In this document: positions 34,108-45,645 of the stretch, piece by piece
Layout of the letters: every line of letters starts with the position of its first letter
How positions within the stretch are numbered: position 1 is the first letter of the stretch
NCBI GenBank assembly: GCA_022264855.1
Contig: JABYQU010000051.1
Coordinates: 186,001 to 250,000 of the forward strand
Source: Lenzites betulinus
Lineage: Eukaryota > Basidiomycota > Agaricomycetes > Polyporales > Polyporaceae
Reading direction: 5' to 3'
Length of the DNA stretch: 64,000 bases
The notes under the pieces: generated by a model
Told to the model about the DNA's origin: nothing
Database searches by the model: none
Seen by the model: only the letters and a program-made list of their open reading frames with translations
Made by a program: the position numbers and the translations under genes

Positions 34108-34788
34108 CGCAGAGCACGTTCAGATGCGTTCGAGAGGTTTCGTCGCCGCAGATAGAGGTGTGTCGTCGTGGAAGCTGAGTTCGAGGATGGGTGTATGCAC
34201 CAGGACGTCCATCATCATCATCTGTCTGGTGCTGGATGAGGATGGGGGTGTCCCGGGTCCGGGCGCAGTAGAGTGCGTCGGGAGTTGCCGTCGCGCTGGC
34301 CGAGGTTCCCACGCTTCCCCGCATAGGTCATCGGTGCAGGAAGCAAGCAAGCTCCAGTCGGATCCGCCGAACACCAACGCCGCGACCACCGCGCCCGACC
34401 GTCGAACAGCTCCCGCCGCGCGCACGGGACCCACGCCGGACTCGAAGCTGCGCGGTCGTACGACATCAGCAGGGATGCCAGGACGACAGCGGTGGGAGGC
34501 GAGGTCGGAATGTTGGCGAGGGGCGAGAGCGAGGACTAGAACGGACGGGCGCGAGCTTCGAAAGTCCCAGAACGTGACGGGCGGATTAAGCTCCTAGGAC
34601 CGTCACGCGAGCCAAAGACCGAAAGGACCAGGGGCGTGGCGCTGCTGCCCCAGCCCGTCCTATATAAACGACATATCACCGTCTGCGCCCGCTCACTCTC
34701 CCACCACCATCTGTCGCATCCAACGTCGCACCTCTTTACCCCCACAACACCCTTCTCGTCGTTCTACAACACCCACAGAGCCAACACC
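34108..34788. promoter_or_regulatory. Divergent promoter region with TATA box for the HABP4/Stm1-like gene
   Basis: The gap between two divergent starts. A canonical TATATAAA lies at 34661-34668, about 120 bases before the ATG at 34789, followed by a C/T-rich leader (about 34690-34760). This arrangement is usual for strongly expressed fungal genes. Confidence 0.6.
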
Positions 34789-35329
34789 ATGACCCGTACT
34801 GCTCGCGCGTCCTACCCCTCCGCGGTCAACAAGGACCGCTCGGAGGCGAAGAACGGTATGGACAAGCACATCCCCAAGGGCGGTGCAGGCCCGCACAACT
34901 GGGGTCGTCTCGAAGACGAGTATGAGCTCGAGAGCGCCGCACTCGATGACGAGCAGGCCGAGTTTGAGGACGCCACAGGTTCGTCGCTCATCGCATCCTT
35001 TATTCCGCAACAAAGGGCGAAGCTGACGCGCGTGAATACAGGCAAGGTGTCCGTGAACACCGACGCAGAGCCTCCCCCTGCGGAGAGGCGCGGGAGCTCC
35101 TTCACGCCCGAGGACATCCAGCAGGGCATCGAGTTCCGCAAGAACGCGCTCAAGTCGCCCACCGTCGACCTCGGCTCCATCGCGCGCACCGCCCCCGCCA
35201 TTTCTACCTCGCCCACGCAGGCGACTCCCGTTGTCACCGATGCCGATGTAAGCGTCCTCTCCTTGGTCTCGTTCGAAGGCTGTGGTAGCTGACTCGCACT
35301 CGCCGCAGACCAAAGTCAGGAACGCTTAA
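34789..35329 (+). CDS. HABP4/PAI-RBP1 (Stm1-like) domain protein
   Basis: Exons 34789..35247 and 35309..35329 give 159 residues. The N-terminal part (RSEAKNGMDKHIPKGGAGPHNWG followed by LEDEYELESAALDDEQAEFED) matches the hyaluronan/mRNA-binding motif found in Stm1/SERBP1-like proteins, which bind ribosomes and RNA. The rest is low-complexity with one amphipathic stretch (FTPEDIQQGIEFRKNALKS). The second exon adds only TKVRNA. A clear TATA box and pyrimidine-rich leader point to high expression. The family call rests on the K-G-GxG-NWG core; the precise role is not known. Confidence 0.75.
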
Positions 35330-36122
35330 TCTAGGAGAATAGTACCATCATTGTAATCCGAGTCGCCAAGAGCACCATCGTTGTAGCCTGTACATATAGC
35401 ACCCGCTGAAGTCGTAGCAATGTCGCCATCTGTAATTGTATTCGTCGCTTTCCCCTGCATGACATATGACCTCGTGAGAAGGGCTGCTGCTGCTCTGAAT
35501 TTGTTCCGGTGATCCTCCCACCTGCGCGTGAAGCGGCTGGAATGATGAATGCGTCGCGGCGCGCTGAGACGGCGAAGGCATGCCTGAGCATGGGACCCGC
35601 TTGGGGAATCGTGGATCGCCTCCGCGTGCTTCGCCTATTGATATAGCCAGACAGAAGACAGAAGCTAGCGCATACATTCACTCAAGCACGCGCACAGTGA
35701 TGTGCTCGCCTCGAATGAACCCACGAGATGTACACAAGAGTTCACTGCGGAGGGTCCAGGATCCGAGGAGTGCGTGTAGTAATGTGTCCCATAAGTTGGG
35801 TCCTAACAAGTAAAATCTATGGAGCGCTGAGCCGACGTCCCGAACATACAGTTTCACCAAGTACAGGATACCTACACACACGCATACAGCTCATCCATAT
35901 CTTACTAGAAAGCATCCAACGAAAAAGCATCCAACGAAATGTCTATGATGTGGAATGGGAGAGTGCAGGCTAGTCCTCGGGACAAACGGAATATCTGTCT
36001 GTGCGCCCACTTTTGTAACAAAGAGTATGGGCAAGCCTACCGTCCAGCCAAACGCCTTTGCTATCCACCCTTGTAGCGCCACGGTAGTCGCACCACCGAA
36101 CCGCGTGCGTCTACTCGGGATC
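35330..36122. other. Intergenic region
   Basis: The 3' flank of the HABP4-like gene and of secreted protein A, which converge. No gene is seen. A short direct repeat of the hexadecamer-like 'gcatccaacgaaa' occurs at 35912-35938. Confidence 0.45.
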
Positions 36123-37443
36123 CTACGTCGTCGGGTACGCAAAGTACATGTCCTACACCAGACACCTAATCAGCATCATGCCTGCCACACCCACGTCGCG
36201 CCGCGCGATCCCAGGAGAACAAGATAAGTACTCACCACTACCTGCCCATTCGCGGGGTTTGCGCCGACCTTGGCGTAGAATGCTTGGACGTCGCCGGTGA
36301 GGTAGAGCGCGTTTGAGTACAGCACGGCGTAGTACGTCTTGATCGCTGTATGCCCGGATAAGGGGAGGGCGTGGTCAGCATTGTGGGCCCAGCAGTAAAG
36401 CAGATTCAAAATGTGAGGGAGGACGCACAGCTGTCGGCGTTCACCCATAGGACGGTGATCTGGCCGGTCGAGTAGTCTACTTGGAACTGTGTACACGCGC
36501 GCGGTCAGGACGTCGATCGGAGCTGGGTGGGAGTAAACGGCCACGTACGATCGTCGTCTCCGTGAACCCAGCTGTGACATACCCCCCGGCCTGGTAAGTG
36601 CCTGTATGCGCCCCTGACACAGCTGCAGGACGTGCACGAAAAGAACAGCGTTCGCGTCAGATCATGAAAATCCTCTTCAGGTTCAGACGTCAGGGGATCT
36701 GGGCGTACTGTGGACATTAACGTTGCCAATCCGCACGTAGGCACCGTTCCTGTGCATTACAAGCATCAGCATGGACAACCGAAAGGGCGATGACCAGACG
36801 AAAAATGTCTACCCCGGGGCGAGCGTAGTAGAGCCCTGCAGGCCGGGGATTACACCACCGAGACGGTACCCAAAGTCAGACTTCAAACACAACGCATCAG
36901 CCACAATGTTCGAACAGTATAACGCTCGATCACGACACAAACACACCGTAACGAGAACGTTGATCTCGACAGGCGCCAGCGGCGCGGTGGTAGAACGTGT
37001 GTATTGGTATCCGAAGGCCTGCGAGGGGCTCGTAACGACGGTGGACGCGCCCAGCCATGCGATGGGCGACGCGCCGCTCGCGGGGGAGGTGCCCGGAGTG
37101 AACAGCGCGACAACGCCAGTAGGTCTACAAGGACGGCCGTCAATACCTACTGTGATGAGCGGATGAATGGACTTACGCGCTGCCTGTCGGTACGCCAGAA
37201 GGCGTCGAGCGCGCAACGTCTAATGAATGAAGCGTGAGCGTAAGGAACGGGATTGAGGGTTGAGAGCATATAGGTACTCGTGCGGCTGCTACTGTACAGC
37301 CTCCGCGGACGCGCAGGCCCGAGACCGCGTTTGAGTCGCTCCGCGTTCGTAGCCTCGCGGCGGGACGCGGCCGAGGCCTGTGCAATGCAGACGAGGGACA
37401 GCACCAAGAGCGCGAAGGATACAACGCGCGCGATTGTTAGCAT
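36123..37443 (-). CDS. Secreted protein A (nine exons, NAERL-RGL propeptide family)
   Basis: The signal peptide (MLTIARVVSFALLVLSLV) is followed by a pro-region REATNAERLKRGLGPARPRRLY, a hallmark I know from secreted proteins of polypore fungi. The mature part is read by splicing: RTNVARSTPSG, APTGVVALFTPGTSP, SQAFGYQYTRS, YRLGGVIPGLQGS, GNGAYVRIGNVNVHT, GTYQAGGYVTAGFTETTI, FQVDYSTGQITVLWVNADS, IKTYYAVLYSNALYLTGD, and a last exon DMYFAYPTT. It is an all-beta-looking secreted protein with almost no cysteine. All nine exons and intron phases match secreted protein B (38687-39941). An Arg-Arg site after the pro-region suggests Kex2 processing. Function is unknown. Confidence 0.75.
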
Positions 37444-38686
37444 CGTTGGAAATTTACGCTGTAGAGCTGGGCTGCAGATCCAAGAGGATGTCAATGGACG
37501 GGCGGCTAAAGGGGAGGACCTCCTCAGGTTTGTGTTTTTATTCCTTGCCCTGCGTCTAGACGCTATCTGACTGGCAGCTGAGTGCCAGTGCGCGGAGCCT
37601 GGCTGCCCTGTCCTAGCTCATACAGCCTCCTGGAACGAGGAAAGCACGCTACAGTACTAGTGACAGTCAGACAGGCGTTTCAAGTGACGAGAGAATGCGG
37701 ACAAGCCTCAGGGACTCCGACAGGACAGGGCTCGAGGCACCGGGGAGAGCAGCGATCGGGTCACCAGATCACCCGAGGCAATTAACATCATTGCGTGCGT
37801 CTGGGCCTCGAGGAGGACGGTTTGTCGCGATCGACGGGGGCGGTGATTGGACCGTGGGCGTGTTCCTAGTCCGAGATTCGAGAGCGTGTCGAGTGTTCTG
37901 TCCGTTACGTGCTTGGCGGGAGACTGGTGGTGGCCGAGGCTGGGAGATAGAATCACATTCTTTGCGTAGTAATATTGCAGGCTATATGCCGCAGATTCTA
38001 TTCACTGGTGATCAGTGCTATGATATGTCGAATTGGCCAGCGAGTTATATATGCGTCCCCGTCGAGTACTTGTTTCGATACAATTTTAAAAGATGAACTA
38101 CGAAATATAAATCAGTAGCACCCCACGAGGCCTGTAGACATAACGCAACTTGCCATATGTGTGTTAGCGAACCACTCTCATTTTTTACCGTGGCGGAGTA
38201 AGGTATACCTTGCGAAGGCTTACGAAACCTTTAACACGCTCAACTTGGTTGCCGATACCCGGAGTTATCGGTACCGAGGCCCGAGAGTACTAAGCGCCGT
38301 GACATCCGGGGGACTCCCGACGATCGTTTCGCCGGCATTTGCTCATCGACGTCCGACATATCATATAATCACTACGCTAGCCCGAGAATGGAATATACTG
38401 TCAAGATTAATATGTACCACGAAGGGCCGATAGATACACGAATGGTCCAAAGCTATAACATCCACCCATTCCCAAACACCGCCGTATGAAGAAAATGTCT
38501 AATGGTAGTTTGTTGGCTCGACGAATGTCCATAGGTGGAGACATCTTGAACGCGCAAGGTAGTAATGTCCGACCGGGCCCCAAAAGGTGTCCGAAGGTCG
38601 AGGGGCCACTCTCCGAACCCTCGCTCCAGCCCCTGGCAGGAAGCACCGAACGCCCATGATGTCGTCAAGGGCGTCCATGTGTGCAT
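37444..38686. other. Intergenic region between the two secreted-protein genes
   Basis: About 1.24 kb holding the promoter of secreted protein A and the 3' flank of B. No gene is recognised. Confidence 0.45.
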
Positions 38687-39941
38687 TTAAACCGCATCAG
38701 GAACGTCGAAATAGAGGTCCTACAAGCAACGTCATGAGCATTCCCCACTGACTTGACACCGATCGGGGAAAGGCTTACCACAGGGGTAAGCGCCGTGGTG
38801 CCGAGCTGCTGCTGGAGCGCCGCGGGGTCCCCGGTGATGTACAGGGCGCCGTTGTAATAGAACAAGTACTGCGTCGGGACGGCTAGAGGAAGTCATTGAT
38901 TGAGATTAGCTTTGAAATTGGGGCGGACAGGGGGAAGCGGGAAGCGGGCACTTACAGCCGTCAGGGTTCACCCAGCTGTAGGTGACCTTGCCGGTCAAGT
39001 CGATGCGGAACTGTCATTGCCACAGATGCTTGTTTAGCGTGAGACTAAGGGGAGAGGGGGAAGGGGGACGTACGATGGACGTCTGCGCGTATCCGATAGC
39101 ATAGGTGTCGTAGACGTAGACAGAGGTTGCGCTCCCCGCAGCGGCTAGATAATGGGGATGGTAAGTACCTGTGTCTACCGTACGGCAATCTGAGGGACTC
39201 ACTGTGCGCCCTAGTGTTCTGGAGCTCGAGATAGACTGTATTTCTGTGATAAAGATCGGTCAGTCAGCCGCCCAAGATTGCCTCATGTACATAAGAGAGT
39301 AACTACACTTACCCAGGACCGAGTGTGACCTGAGGGCCCGAGCGGATAGCGACACCAGAAAGGCGGTACGGGGTGCTCTGTGACAGCGCGCACCGCATCA
39401 ATACCTCCCACAGCAACACGAAACATAAAACACATACCGGGGAGTTGAGCTCAAGGGGCGCGCTCCCCGACACCGGCTGGGTGTATTGATACGACCAGGC
39501 CTGGGCGGTGGTGGCCACGACGCCATATGCGCCAAGGTAGCCGAGCGTGTCGATACGCTTCCGCAGGGGTGAGGTGCCGGAGGGGACGACCCCGACCTTG
39601 CCGGTGTAGCTGCAAGCATGGCATGTTGAGTATAAGCGAATATCTTTACAGAAGCCCACGATGACCGCGACTTACACGACGCCTGGGAGATTAGAGGGCG
39701 CGGAACGGGCGACGTCTGGAGAATGCGTGTCAGAATAGCCTGGGTCAGATTTGTCAATACGGCGAGAACGCGTACTGGTTCGCGAGCCGTTGTAGAGCCT
39801 CCTCGGACGCGCGGGTGTAAGACCGCGCGCGAGCCGCTCCGCGTTGGTCGCTTCCCGGCGGGACGCAGGCGACGCGTGCGCGACGGTGAATATCGAGAGC
39901 ACGAGAAGCGCGAACGACGCGATACGAATGAGGCTGAGCAT
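38687..39941 (-). CDS. Secreted protein B (paralogue of A)
   Basis: The signal peptide (MLSLIRIASFALLVLSIFTV) and pro-region (REATNAERLARGLTPARPRRLY) are followed by RTNVARSAPSNLPGVV, YTGKVGVVPSGTSP, QAWSYQYTQPVSGS, STPYRLSGVAIRSGPQVTL, GNTVYLELQNTRAH, VYVYDTYAIGYAQTSI, FRIDLTGKVTYSWVNPDG, PTQYLFYYNGALYITGD and the last exon DLYFDVPDAV. Nine exons have the same phases as in protein A. The ATG is at 39941. An Arg-Arg pair after the pro-region could be a Kex2 site. The pair arose by tandem duplication and has diverged considerably, yet the architecture is strictly kept, so both copies are probably functional extracellular proteins. Confidence 0.77.
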
Positions 39942-41062
39942 CCTGGTAGAAGAGTGGCGGAAAGCGGTCGTGAGAGGAGGGGTGGGGAAAGGAAGGGAGT
40001 GGATGAGGGCGCGAGCGAGAGCGGTCCTCGAGAGCCCCCGGCTGCATCGCGCTAGTTTTATTGCTCTCCGCTGTCAAGCTCTAGTGGAACCTCGCGTCCT
40101 CGCCGTTTGAGTGCGGGACGCGCAGCAGCGGGCGGGGGCACGGCAGAGCTGTTCTCGCGGCTATATTGCGAGCCCAGATCGCGCCGTCGACGCCGCCACT
40201 GACACGGAGTGGCATGATCGGCGTGTTCGCGACATTGCGGTGCACCTCCAGGTTGGTGTGCCTTATTCCGGTCGCAACATTGTACATAACGTTGACAGAA
40301 AGTATCACAGTTCCGCGCCGTTCGAGAAACGCCAGGCGTCCTGGCGTGGGTCCGTGTGCCTCGTCACCGGCGGTGGCGCTGCCGCGACCTAGAACTCGCG
40401 CATAACGGTTCCCCGGGTGAGTACGACCTTGTATTCCAACTGCGCTGTCAACGGACGTCAGATACCGTCAGATCTCCATCTCGGACATGTCAGTGCTCTG
40501 GATAACTTACGGAGGCAGATAAAGGTGAGGCCCGCGAGTGAGACAACGCAATGCGGAGCATGTCAGTTTACGCTGACACAGACACCCTGACAACTCCAAC
40601 TTCTGTTTGCCAGTATCCCCAGAGACCTCTAGTTAAATTCCTGTGTCGTATATTTCTCACTGCAGCAATAGACGATGATGTTGTTGGCTTAGAAACTTCA
40701 CATTCACAGCTTGGAGGTTGTCGCCATAGAGAACTTGTCCGAATAGATCGGACTCGATTAAACGCCCTAGCTTATGACTACCACAGAGCCTTTGAGGTGG
40801 AGTTGCTCTTAGTCGCGTTGTACATCTTAAGAGACGTTGCAGATTCAGCACGAACCTCGTACGCTTGTGGTCTGAGACAAGGAGGCGTTGCTTACGTACG
40901 ATAATGGTTGTCATTGTTCAAACGTTCATTGTTCTGATTCTGCGTTGAACAACCGTCAATAACACGTGACGTTGTGTGGAGCCAGCCACAAGTACTCGCC
41001 ACCGTCTCCTCCTTCCCTTCTCACTTACCTCTTACTCTCCGGACACTCATCGTAGGACGACC
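39942..41062. other. Intergenic region left of F-box gene 1
   Basis: About 1.1 kb with promoters of secreted protein B and F-box gene 1. No gene is seen. The outer limit of the large inverted repeat probably falls at its right end. Confidence 0.45.
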
Positions 41063-43164
41063 ATGAGCTCTGATTTATCTGTGAACGGATTTTCTACTCT
41101 GGAAATAGCGCGAATGCTCTTAGAAGATTTGACAAGCCCGGCGTTTACGAAAATATGGTATGTCTGAAATATGGTATGGAAATAGCGAGTACCGAATTGA
41201 CCACATCTCCGACCATACTTCAGTGCCACAGATGCATCGAACGTAGGCCATCTCTAGTCTGTATCACTTATGCATAATACTAAAAATATGTCCTCTAGCT
41301 CGAACCGTTTGAAGAGACTGTTGCCGCTTCGTACATGACCACCCGCGAACTCATCAATGCGACACAACCCATCAACCGCCTCCCTCCTGAGATCCTCACG
41401 AAGATATTCTTCCAAGTTCAAAGCCAGCTACTGTATCAGAATGGGGAAAAGGCACTGCCTGTCGACTTTATGTTTGATGTCAGAGACCTACGCCCTCTAG
41501 TCCTCACATGCCGCCATTGGAGAACCCTCATTACCGGCACTCCCTTCTTATGGTCGACGGTCATGGACCTGCATATCCGACGGCGCCGCAACCTCGATCT
41601 ATCACGTCATTCTCTCAAGTACGTCGCTGGAGGTAGTGATCTGTACCTCTACATGTCCGCCACAGGCGAACGAGGTGGTGTGGCCCCGGAGGTGCTGGAT
41701 ATATGCCGCCGAAACACCACCGCCTCGCGAGTGCGCGGTATATTCCTCGAATGTGGAAACGTCTGCTCTGGGGAATGCTACCTGATTCTGCACTCTGCAC
41801 TCCCCAACCTCGAATACTGCTGCATCACCAATACCCTCGGCTGCCAGAAGATAGGATCGCTTCAGAGAAAACATCGCCGACGGTTGCTCCCTCGGAGTCC
41901 CAAGCTAAACACGCTGATCCTGAACCTCGCGGACTGCCCCAGGGAATTGGTCATCCCCACGACACCTTTCCCCGCTTTGACGACGCTCCGCATCGACAAA
42001 CTGCTCTACTCGCGCGACTGCGCGGCGTTGTTGAGATTCCTCTGCGGGACCCCTCGACTGCAGGAATTGGTGCTGCAATCTGGGGGTGCAGACTTCGACA
42101 AAGAGTTCGACCTCGTCGGCCGGGTACCGCTACGCCACCTGCGCACGCTCAAGATCTCGTGCCTGGTTACGGATCCCCTCATCATCAGCGAAAGAACACA
42201 GGACCGTCCACTCGTCGAAGGCCGTTGCCAATTCCTGTCTCGTACCTCCCTTACGCCATCCTGTATGGATCACATCGAGCTCACGAACATCCCGCTCAAC
42301 GCACTTCGCACGGTGCTGGAAGCGGTAGATGCGAGCGGAGGGACTGATTCTGTTCATGCGAAGTCCATCAATCTCCAACACGAAGGGTATGCCAATAATG
42401 AAAACTATGCACGCGCCTTTAGTTTAAGAGTGATCACATACCTGCCCCAATACTCCCTCACGGTGCGCTGCGCGGACGCCTGCAAGATAACGTTGACCTT
42501 TGTAGCGGCTACATCCCAGACCAAGGACAGCACTACCGACGACCAATCTCCTGCCCAGCACCTTACTGCCGCACAACAGGCCTGCGCCCACCTCTGCGAC
42601 CTGTTCTCCGCAACATCGATGTTCTCCGGGCTGCGTGGACTATGGCTGTCCGAAGCAACCTGGTTGACGTGCGTTCCGCCGCACAACGTCCTACGCTTCC
42701 TCCCGCAATTGACGATGCTGGTTGTGGACCGAGTGAGAGACGAGTCCGACAACGCCTACGGTGCCGCGACCAACAAATCGGAGGCGCATGACCCGCGATC
42801 CATCCTGGAGGAGTTGGAGAAGAGACCCGACCTGACGGCGCTGTGCCCGTTGCTCCATACGCTCGCGATCTTTTGCGGGTTCGACTCGGAGGCGGGCTTC
42901 GACTACACCGCGGCCGGTATCCTCGCGCAGGTTCAGGAAGTCGCGCGGTCGCGCGTGGAGGCAGGGTGTCCGCTTGCCTGTGTCGTCGCGATCCGGGTCG
43001 CGGACGAATTGGATGAGCGCGGCGATGATATTCAGACGCTGCGAGCAGCGGAGTACGAGTATGGTGTCGGCTGCGAAGAGGGCTTGAAGCTTGTCCGGGA
43101 GTATGAGAGCATCGCTGTCATCTATCAAGTGCTGAAGGCGAAGTGGGAGCTTCTGACTCGTTGA
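41063..43164 (+). CDS. F-box protein 1 (leucine-rich-like C-terminus)
   Basis: Exons 41063..41157, 41224..41242 and 41299..43164 give 659 residues. The F-box sits at about residues 63-110 (PINRLPPEILTKIFFQVQS, CRHWRTLITGTPFLW), the part that would bind Skp1 in an SCF ubiquitin ligase. The rest contains repeated leucine-rich strands (PKLNTLILNLADCP, FPALTTLRIDKL, TPRLQELVLQSG, LRHLRTLKISCL), presumably the substrate-binding side. The N-terminal exon reads IARMLLEDLTSPAF and the second exon, only 19 bases, encodes CATDASN; the same layout occurs in the other three F-box genes. Its counterpart in the other arm of the inverted repeat is F-box gene 4 (59679-61770), which has clearly diverged. Confidence 0.88.
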
Positions 43165-43667
43165 TGAACGCTGCTACGCCGGTGAGCCCCCATGTACAGC
43201 TTGCAGTATGTTAGTGTTCATACTGACTGATCACTAGTCATTGGTGCTGTGTACTGTGTACCAGCCTCTGCCAGTGTGTGCCTTGACATGTGCACGTGTA
43301 CGGTCATCTGGGCTGGATGCTTCGAGTCAACGACGTGCGTATGTAACACAAGTAGCAGTAGATATGTAGTATCCATATTGTTAGTACGCGCGACCCCCAT
43401 GTGATCTTACTAAACCAGGGTTGTGTTAATGTGCTTCAATGGGTGCGGGTGCGTCTTGACATGGCATCCTAGTACTGCGTTTGAAGAGTACAACAGTGCC
43501 GGGAGATAACGATATATGCCATATCGTTTATACAACAAAGAACACTTGCCATGGCGTGAATAACACGCGACGCCATTGTTCAAAATCAAAATTTAAGAGG
43601 TGGCGAAGTCCGACACAGCTTTCCTCCTCCTTGCTTCCTCCTTCCTCCTTCGCACGATCGACCAAGT
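43165..43667. other. Intergenic spacer between F-box genes 1 and 2
   Basis: About 500 bases that also occur, partly changed by indels, in the right arm. A pyrimidine-rich tract (43620-43650) directly before the F-box gene 2 start is a likely core-promoter element. Confidence 0.5.
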
Positions 43668-45645
43668 ATGAGCCTCATCTCATCTGCACAACGCCCTCCC
43701 ACGCGTGACCTCGCGCGAATGCTCCTGAAGGGCTTAGAAAGCCCAGAATTCGCTGCATTATGGTCAGTACTAGTAGTACCCGCAAGTGATCCACATTATT
43801 AACATCAATGTTCCGTGCCACAGTGCCTCGGATAAGTCAATTGTAAGCTATCCTGGCATCCTTTAGGCCGTTCTCAGAACTAATAATACTGCCTATTCGA
43901 AGCTCAAATTGGTGGGAGAGGCCGTCACTGCCTCATATACAACCACCCGCGGGCTCCGCAACGCGTCCCGGCCCATAAACCGCCTTCCTCCCGACATTCT
44001 CATCAGGATATTCTCGCTAGTGCGGGGACAGCTGACATATGAAAAACAATACAAGAAGATCCCGATCGAATGCATGTTCGATGTTCGTGACTTGCAACCT
44101 CTCATCCGCACATGCCGTCATTGGAAGACTCTCGTCACTGGCACACCCTCCCTTTGGTCGACCATCTCGAGGGCACAGTACCCGTTCTGTTGGCTCCCAG
44201 AACAGATATTAGATCGCTACCTCAAGTACGCTGTCGGAGCGGAACAGCTGTATCTGCATATTGGCTGTCGACTCATCCCTCCGAGTATGATAGAACTGTG
44301 TCGAGAGCAGGGCCCACGGGTGCGAGGGATACACCTCGAATGCAGTTCCTCATGCTCCGGATCCTGCTATAGTCTCCTCCGCTCCTCCCTCCCCAACCTC
44401 GACTTTTGCTACTTCGCCCCCCGGACCGACTGTCAGGAGAAAGCCCAGTCGAGTGGCTTGGTTCCGAAGGACGTCGCTCGCCAGATCCTTCCACAGAGCT
44501 CCCGGTTGCGTACTTTGGTCTTAAGCGGACTGATCCCCACGACAGCTTTCCCCGTCTTGAAGACATTCCGTATCGACCGACTGGACTACCCGCGCGACGG
44601 CGAGGCGCTATTGAGCTTTCTTGCTGGCACGCCTCAACTCCAAGAATTGGTACTGGATATCGAGAAGGGACTGCATGAAGAGGACTTCAGCCATGTCGGG
44701 CGCGCGCCGCTTCACCACCTCCAGATGCTCAAGATCCAGGACGACACGTTCGCAGCCCCCGATCGCACGTATAGAAACCGCCCTCTGCCTTTCGACGATA
44801 ACCGGACTGTTCGTTCGGTGCTGTCCCATGTCTCCCTCCCTTGGTCAGGCCCGCTTTGCATCGAGCTATCGACAATTCCCATCGATGCAGTTCGCACGCT
44901 GTTGGAGGATCTAGGCAGCGGGGGCATGGAGTCGGAGGTAACATCTATGACCGTCAAACCATCTCTTGCAGACGTCGACTTTGAATACGCCAGACTGGCC
45001 GTCATGCTTCGTTGCGCGAACGCTTGTGAGATCAAGCTACTCGTCCTCGCTTCCATCGAGCGCTATGTCACGACGGAGACCGCAGAGACCATATGCGAGT
45101 CTTTCTGCAATCTTTTCACCTCGGCATCGATCTTCTCCTCGCTGCGGGGACTGTGGCTGTCAAGAAACGCGGCTTGGGTGGCATGCGCATCGCCGCATAG
45201 GATTCTACGGTCGCTCTCGCAACTATCAATCTTGGTCGTGGACAGCATGGAGACATACGACGACCTGGCCATCTTCCCAGCAGCTCGGGAATACGATCCG
45301 CAGCCCATCCTGGAGTGTTTAATGCAGGACGCGCATGGGACAGTCCCCTGTCCGCTCCTCCAAACCCTCGTCATCTTCTCCCCGCAGAGATCGAATCACG
45401 CCAGCTTCCTCGATAAGGAGCGCCAACTTTCGCGGTCGCGGGCTGAGGCGGGGAACCCTTTCACCCGTGTCATCGTTCTTGCCGACTGCAACACTCCTCA
45501 AGTGCAGCCCTCGAGGTCGGAAGCGCAACGCGCCCAAGAGTACAGCATCGCTAGTGATGGCGATCTTCAGCTGCTCCACGAGATAGAGGGGAGCGAGGCC
45601 GTCCGTCAACATGTCGAAGCCGAATGGAACCGCCTCACCCACTAG
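43668..45645 (+). CDS. F-box protein 2 (near-identical to F-box protein 3)
   Basis: Exons 43668..43762, 43824..43842 and 43867..45645 give 630 residues. The F-box follows RNASRPINRLPPDILIRIF, and then CRHWKTLVTGTPSLW; leucine-rich strands come after (SRLRTLVLSGLIPT, FPVLKTFRIDRLDYP, TPQLQELVLDIEKG, LHHLQMLKIQDDTF). The 95-base first exon and the 19-base second exon (CASDKSI) are as in the other F-box genes. The second intron is only 24 bases by this model (43843-43866), which is unusually short; the donor (gtaagc) and acceptor (tttag) are good and the same gap occurs in F-box gene 3. Compared with F-box 3 there are only scattered substitutions and a few small indels. Confidence 0.87.
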
